Part shown: in pieces, positions 59,483 through 64,000 of the stretch
How the letters are laid out: each line of letters starts with the position of its first letter
Numbering within the stretch: the stretch's first letter is position 1
NCBI GenBank assembly: GCA_009602725.1
Contig: WELB01000036.1
Location: 390,362 to 454,361, forward strand
DNA length: 64,000 nt
Direction of reading: 5' to 3'
Source of the DNA: Spirogloea muscicola
Lineage: Eukaryota > Streptophyta > Zygnematophyceae > Spirogloeales > Spirogloeaceae
The notes under the pieces: model-generated
What the model was told of the DNA's origin: nothing
The model's input: only the letters and a program-made list of their open reading frames with translations
The model's database searches: none
Position numbers and translations under genes: made by a program

Positions 59483-60440
59483 TAGTCAGAAGTGGCTCTG
59501 TGCACCAAACAGTCTGCTATGGGGGCCTGTCTTCTCAGAAATGACGACCTGCGACAGGGAGAGACAACGGCTCATGTTCTTCGTTGACATTTACTTACTT
59601 TAATTGCTCAAGTTGCCAGGCCGACATGCTTGTTTGCATGAGAATAGGCACGTCCATGAAAGGGCTGGAGCTTAATTAGGTTGGCGAACTCAAAACAAGA
59701 CGTCAACATGTATTGCCAAGAAATGCTTACAGAACAAATTTGCTGCTCGAATCGCAGCAAATCTGCAATGAGCTGTAATGTACGTCATGCATGCTGCTTG
59801 CCAAGGACTTTCTACTCCATCAAAGAGTTTCTTTCGTGGTGCTTTGGCATGTGGAGAGAAGAGGACTACCTGATATGCAAGCATGCAGCCTATCCACAAT
59901 CTAAGACACTCGAATCTCCTTGCCAATCATGCAAGCTCTGCCTCGACCGGCGGGCCATGCTGTCGTTGTGACCACTTATAGCCAGCACGGGAGCCCACAC
60001 CTGGTGCCTAGCAGAGGTGCAGGCGTTGGGCCTCACCTTGCACCCCCAAGGAAGGGCCGCCCTGGAGGGGCCGCCGGTGGCTGTGGAAGCACATTCGCTG
60101 CCTCTCCACCGCCGCCCTCTTCGCCGCCGCCGCCGCCGCCGCTGCCGCCGTCGCCGCCGCTTGCGCAGGGCGCGGATTGTTTGCGGCCACGTAGCAGGTC
60201 TCTAAGCAACCCCACGCGGCAAGTGGCGGAGTGGTTCCGTGTGATTCCGTCTGTGCAATTCCAGCATTTTGGTGTTTGACATCAGACGGGGGGAGGCTCA
60301 ATCAGCTGGCTGCCCTGCAAGGACGAGCGCCCGAGCCCCCCCCCCGACGGCCATCAACTGGCGGCCGACACCAACTGCCCCATCTCCCGGCCGCCCCTCT
60401 CTCCCGACTCCTGTCTCCTGGCCACACCAGCATTCCGCAG
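59483..60440. other. No gene confidently recognised; Pro-coding repeat
   Basis: Contains (CCG)n DNA at 60100-60160 that can be read as poly-Pro or poly-Gly. A short frame 60015-60280 has no family signature. Confidence 0.4.
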
Positions 60441-60479
60441 GCATGAGTTGCACCTGATAGAATGCGGCTTTCGTTTGGT

Positions 60480-61180
60480 TTGCAGCGCTCGCAAGCTGTG
60501 GCTCTTCATCAGCGTGCTGGGCGCGCTCCAAGTCAGGCCACCGGCTTCCACGGCGGCGCTCCGGCTTCCCAAGTTAGCTTGTGGGATTTGCATAGATTTG
60601 CATGTGCTCACCCGTGGGTACCCTGTTACCTTAGGCACCTTAGCATAGGGCTCCATTCCATGTAGCATTGTTCATCCTGCATTAGATGCTGCCTGAACAA
60701 TGTAACCGCTTTGAATTGGCCTCCCTTTTATTTCATGCGCTCCGCGCGACTTGTCTCTCTTAGACACCTTAGCATAGGGCTCCGCGTTATGTAGCCTTGT
60801 TTGTTCTGCTCTAGATTCTGCCTGAACAATGTATAGGCTTGAATCGGCCTCCCTTTCATTTCATGCTCCGCGCGCCTTCTCTCTTTCGCTTAGGTCACAG
60901 CGCTCGCAAGCTCTGGCTCTTCATCAGCGTGCAGGGGCCGCGCTCTGAGTCAGGCCACCGGCTTCGTGACGGCGCTCTGGCTTCCCAAATTAGCCTGTCG
61001 GATTTGCATGTGCTCACCCGTGGGTACTAACGTTACCCAATTTCATTTTCTGTTACCTTAGGCTACCACAGCATAGGAGCTCCGCTTTATGTAGACATGT
61101 TCATTATATTCTGCCTAAACAATGTATTGGCTTGAATAGGCCCTTTCATTTCATGCGCTCCGCGCGCCTTCTCTCGTTGG
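60480..61180 (+). mobile_element. Two LINE family-B 3' ends in tandem
   Basis: Copy one (60480-60890): LQRSQAVALHQRAGRAPSQA (60479-60540), GAPASQVS, then HVLTRGY without a stop directly after. Copy two (60895-61180): SARKLWLFISVQG frame and LSDLHVLTRGY-stop (61028-61030). Both are followed by the family-B tail (tgttaccttaggcacc, gcgttatgtagccttg, gcctgaacaatgtata, ggcctccctttcatttcatg), of which more pieces follow to 61270. Confidence 0.75.
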
Positions 61181-61319
61181 AAGAGCTGTTTCTTCGTCTG
61201 AGCTCTTTCGCTTCGCATTGGCTTGAATTGGCCACCCTTTCACTTCATGCGCACACTTGCGCCTTCTCGGTTCGGGCCCGTCCCCGGTCCGCGCGCCCAA
61301 CCAGGAATTGCGCGCCCAT

Positions 61320-61475
61320 AGAGAAGAGGGGCTGGCAGAGGCCAGCCCTGAAAGGATGGACAAAATCCAAAAGCCAAAAAGAGATGCCGCAATCAAAATT
61401 ACACAGCTAGACACAATACGACGCAACGGGAAGTCAGTAACCCCTGCTAAGCAGCCGCCAGGGGCCCCTTGTCTT
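61320..61475 (-). mobile_element. LINE family-C/D 3' end
   Basis: On the minus strand WRLLSRGY-stop at 61436-61460, then the tail with hairpin ggggctggcagaggccagccc (61328-61348) and the end near 61320. It lies directly before the next host-like frame. Confidence 0.65.
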
Positions 61476-61560
61476 CTCGTCCGCTCCGCAAACGCTAACT
61501 CCGCTTCGCATTGGTGGTTCCCCAGCGAGTCCGCGCCCACTGCTTGCGCAGCCTCCCGGC

Positions 61561-62266
61561 ATGCAGGCGGAGGCCCCAATCGCACTGCTGCGCTCGCTCC
61601 GACGCCCAAGCTCCGTCATGGCCGCCGCAGCCTGCCTCCGCGACCTGGGGACCGCTCCGCGGCCATGGATGATGGAACCCGCGTCGCTTGCGGTCCGCTG
61701 CTCACGGCTGCTCGGCACGGGCCGGGAAGGGCAGGAGGTGCAGCCTCCGCAAACGGCTGCCAGCTCTGAGCGCACGTATGAGCTGCGCCAGCTTCTCTGA
61801 GTGCTTGCGCTACTTGCGCTTGTAGTCAGCCCACTGACGCCTCATGCACAGCACCGCTCAATCTTTGACTGCGCATATCATCTGCTTCACTGCCATGGGC
61901 GCCCTCGCCTCGTATGGGACGGAGGTCTCTACTTGTAAACTCATCCTCGTAAATAGCACCATCTGATCTCACGTGATGCTGTGTTCTTCTAGCCATCAAG
62001 GCGATGAGGAGACTGGAAATGAGATCTGGGAGGTTAGGGAAGCGCACCTGGTGTTCTACGAGATCACATGGAGCAAGGCCTACAGCAGGCCTGCGGGCTA
62101 CGCCATCGGCGCAGGCCTGCTGCCGATGCTTGCAAGCTACTCCGAGAACGTCAGCAAGTATGGCAAGCAGGGCCCGCAGGGGCGTGCCAACCATCTGCTG
62201 GAGCTAGGGGCCCCCTCTCTGCAGCGTATGGCCAGGCCGTTTGACGAGCTCCGGAATTGCCTGTGA
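61561..62266 (+). CDS. Unrecognised conserved-looking protein
   Basis: A first exon from an ATG near 61561 (MQAEAPIALLRSLRRPSSVM, LRQLL near 61795) looks like a targeting region. The second, from about 61990 to the TGA at 62264-62266, reads EIWEVREAHLVFYEITWSKA, then RPAGYAIGAGLLPMLASYSE, GKQGPQGRANHLLELG and APSLQRMARPFDELR. The text is regular, hydrophobic/amphipathic and free of repeats, as in a real folded protein. I cannot name the family. More exons may follow at 62300-62420. Confidence 0.45.
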
Positions 62267-62889
62267 CAAACTCGTAATCGCCTCCCCTCCACCACAACCT
62301 TGGCACAAGGGCCATGAGCTGCAGCTGTCGCAGCTGGTGCCGAGCTTCTCCCCCATGCTGCATGCTATTGGCATGCATACATCGTCCTCCTGTGCTCACC
62401 TTGTCAAGAAGGACCAGCCTTGAATTGGCTGGTGTCTGCTAGTAGCGCTAACCCGTCCCCGGCCAAGTATGCATCCATTGTTACACGTGGGGGTGCCAAA
62501 CGCCACGTCTGACCAGGCAGCTGACATGTGCCTGGCAGACGGCGAGCATGTCACAGCTGCGTAACTTGGGCACACCGGGACTACAACTTTTGCTCTATTA
62601 GAGGGTCACAGAGTGCACAGTCTCTCATGTCCAGTGCTAACCGGAGCTGTCAGAGGGCCCACTCGGGGGGAACTGCGGGGAGAATTGGGCTGCTGCTGTG
62701 GGGGCCGCCGTGGAGACAGCTCCGGCTGAGCCTGCAAGAGGAGGACATAATCAGCATGGACTGCAAGTGGTGGTCTCAGAATCCCGACTTCATAGTGGTC
62801 TGCTTGTTTCCAGCCTCATGTTCCTTGCGTGCTGCCTGGCCATTTGAATGGTACAGCTGCTACTTCCAATCTTTGCAAGGGGCAGGAGC
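62267..62889. other. No gene confidently recognised
   Basis: Short frames only. Region between convergent genes. Confidence 0.4.
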
Positions 62890-63868
62890 GCACCTGAAGT
62901 GCCCCCTGGCGTCGAGGTGACCACTATCTGCCCGGGGTACGGCTGAGGCACTAAGCTCGTCAGCGTGCTCTGACCGGCAATCTGCCCAGTGTAGAGTGCC
63001 CCCAGCTGCTGCGACTGCAGGCCGGGGGGGAAGCCCTGGGGGCCAGGGAAGCCTGCGCTGGCCGACAGCTGCTGCGCCGCCGCATACGGGTTGTAGCCGG
63101 CATAGATCCCGCCAGGCCCTGGAAGGGCGCCCGGCTGCGCATACAGCCCAGGAGCAAATCCTGGCGGGAAGGGTGTGTACATACCCTGTAAAACATCACG
63201 AGCAACTTAGCTAGTACCGAGACTTTGCTGAGAATTTGATACTACTAGATGAGCAAGCAGTAACAACCAGGACTGTGCAGGATACAACACAAGCACTTCC
63301 GCTCCATGCAAATCTACCTCTGAAGTGCATGATTACATGCGCTTGCGACCGGGGCGACCGGAACTATTTCCTCCTTGCTAAGCTTAGAGCATGAAACTCC
63401 TGCAAGAAAGGATTGTGAAGAATCCGGTACTCACCGGAGCAAAGGCATAGCCCTCCGGGAATTGAGGGTGTGCATACCTGCACTCTTGAGAGCTGTCAGC
63501 CATCTAAGGCTGATGCTGACATGTGCTGAACAAAGTCTCCATTGGGTGACAAGAAACCACGAGGCTGTGCTGGATAGCAACACTGGAGAAAGCAGTATAG
63601 CTGCATGGTGACCTCAAACTTCAGCAAGCAAGCTAGAAGCCAGGGTGGATGTGAAGACATGATCTAGCAGAAGGAGCCAGGAGGAAGAGCCACTGCAGAC
63701 ATTAATGACACGATTTGATGGGTCATTGAGCTGACCCGTATGGAGAGAATGCAAAGCCCTGCTGAGGGTAGCCTGCAAAGGGGCCTGGCTGCCCAAACCC
63801 TGTCGAATACGCAGGGCTGGCAGCTTGGGGCCCTGCATCAGATCCAACAGTCACAAATGCGTCACGGG
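62890..63868 (-). CDS. Gly/Pro/Gln/Tyr-rich tail of a possible RNA-binding protein (partial)
   Basis: Minus-strand exons, in order: 63868-63730 (SPAYSTGFGQPGPFAGYPQQ then GFAFSPYG), about 63480-63437 (YAHPQFPEGYAFAP) and 63185 to about 62900 (GMYTPFPPGFAPGLYAQPGA, GIYAGYNPYAAAQQLSASAG, LYTGQIAGQSTLTSLVPQPY). Splice sites flank each. The PxGxxPYG/YAxP style is that of tails behind RRM domains in plant RNA-binding proteins; the RRM itself would lie right of the window. The family call is inference from composition. Confidence 0.5.
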
Positions 63869-64000
63869 CTCAGCATAGAGTATGTGCTCAACACAAGAAT
63901 GTTTCTGCCTAGAAGGTACACCATCTATCTTTTCTTGCATAGACACTGTTTCTGCTCAAGCGAATAAATTGCAAAGTAGATATACGACTGACGAGTCTTG

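Overview
The window looks like nuclear DNA of a green alga, most likely a chlorophyte of the Chlorella/Coccomyxa kind. Host genes are GC-rich and split by many short GT-AG introns. Several are plant-lineage genes: a NACK-type kinesin-7, an ARIADNE RBR ligase, a plant ING2-like protein, a PsbP-domain thylakoid lumen protein, a plant/plastid-type peptide deformylase and a DUF4336 protein. A degenerate TTTAGGG tract, the telomere motif of plants and many green algae, lies in one intron. The assembly is a draft: there are N gaps at 11111-11210, 26622-27057, 40883-40915 and 53117-54020, a 57-base T run inside a coding exon, and at least two single-gene frame slips that could be base-calling errors.

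Layout. 1-5551: a kinesin-7 gene (+) running in from the left, with a LINE endonuclease fragment in an intron. 6241-10940: ARIADNE-type E3 ligase (-), divergent from a DUF4336 gene (+, 11692-13458). 14645-17036: a LINE 3' end, then maspardin (+). 17379-26592: a large BIG-type ARF-GEF with a Sec7 domain (-), divergent from peptide deformylase (+, to 28656). 29150-30784: a secreted/ER protein with an ARMET-like SAP module (-). 31040-33180: repeat island with a 37-bp minisatellite and a fossil Copia-like gag fragment in inverted duplicate. 33835-35425: ING2-like PHD protein (-). 35700-37440: nested LINE 3' ends. 37496-39997: PsbP-domain protein (+). 40916-43412: BSD-domain protein (+). 44925-46041: a polyQ protein (-) head-to-head with an exon of a SpoU methyltransferase (+). 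46200-48420: LINE 3' ends and a TIR element interrupted by a LINE. 49336-53116: prolyl-tRNA synthetase (-). 54021-57830: the most complete LINE of the window. 58137-63868: three poorly recognised genes separated by more LINE 3' ends.

The host genes form no pathway; they are a typical mix of housekeeping functions (cytokinesis, ubiquitination, vesicle traffic, translation, chromatin reading, plastid biology). What ties the window together is a family of LINE-like retroelements. They carry a zinc finger, a reverse transcriptase and a C-terminal restriction-like endonuclease, and nearly all end in the same short peptide, (L/V)(T/S)RGY-stop. At least eleven truncated copies with three or four different 3' untranslated regions are present, many carrying a short hairpin built on GGCTGG...CCAGCC. 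One copy sits inside the tail of another between perfect 8-bp target duplications, and two copies look identical over about 170 bp, so the family was probably active recently.
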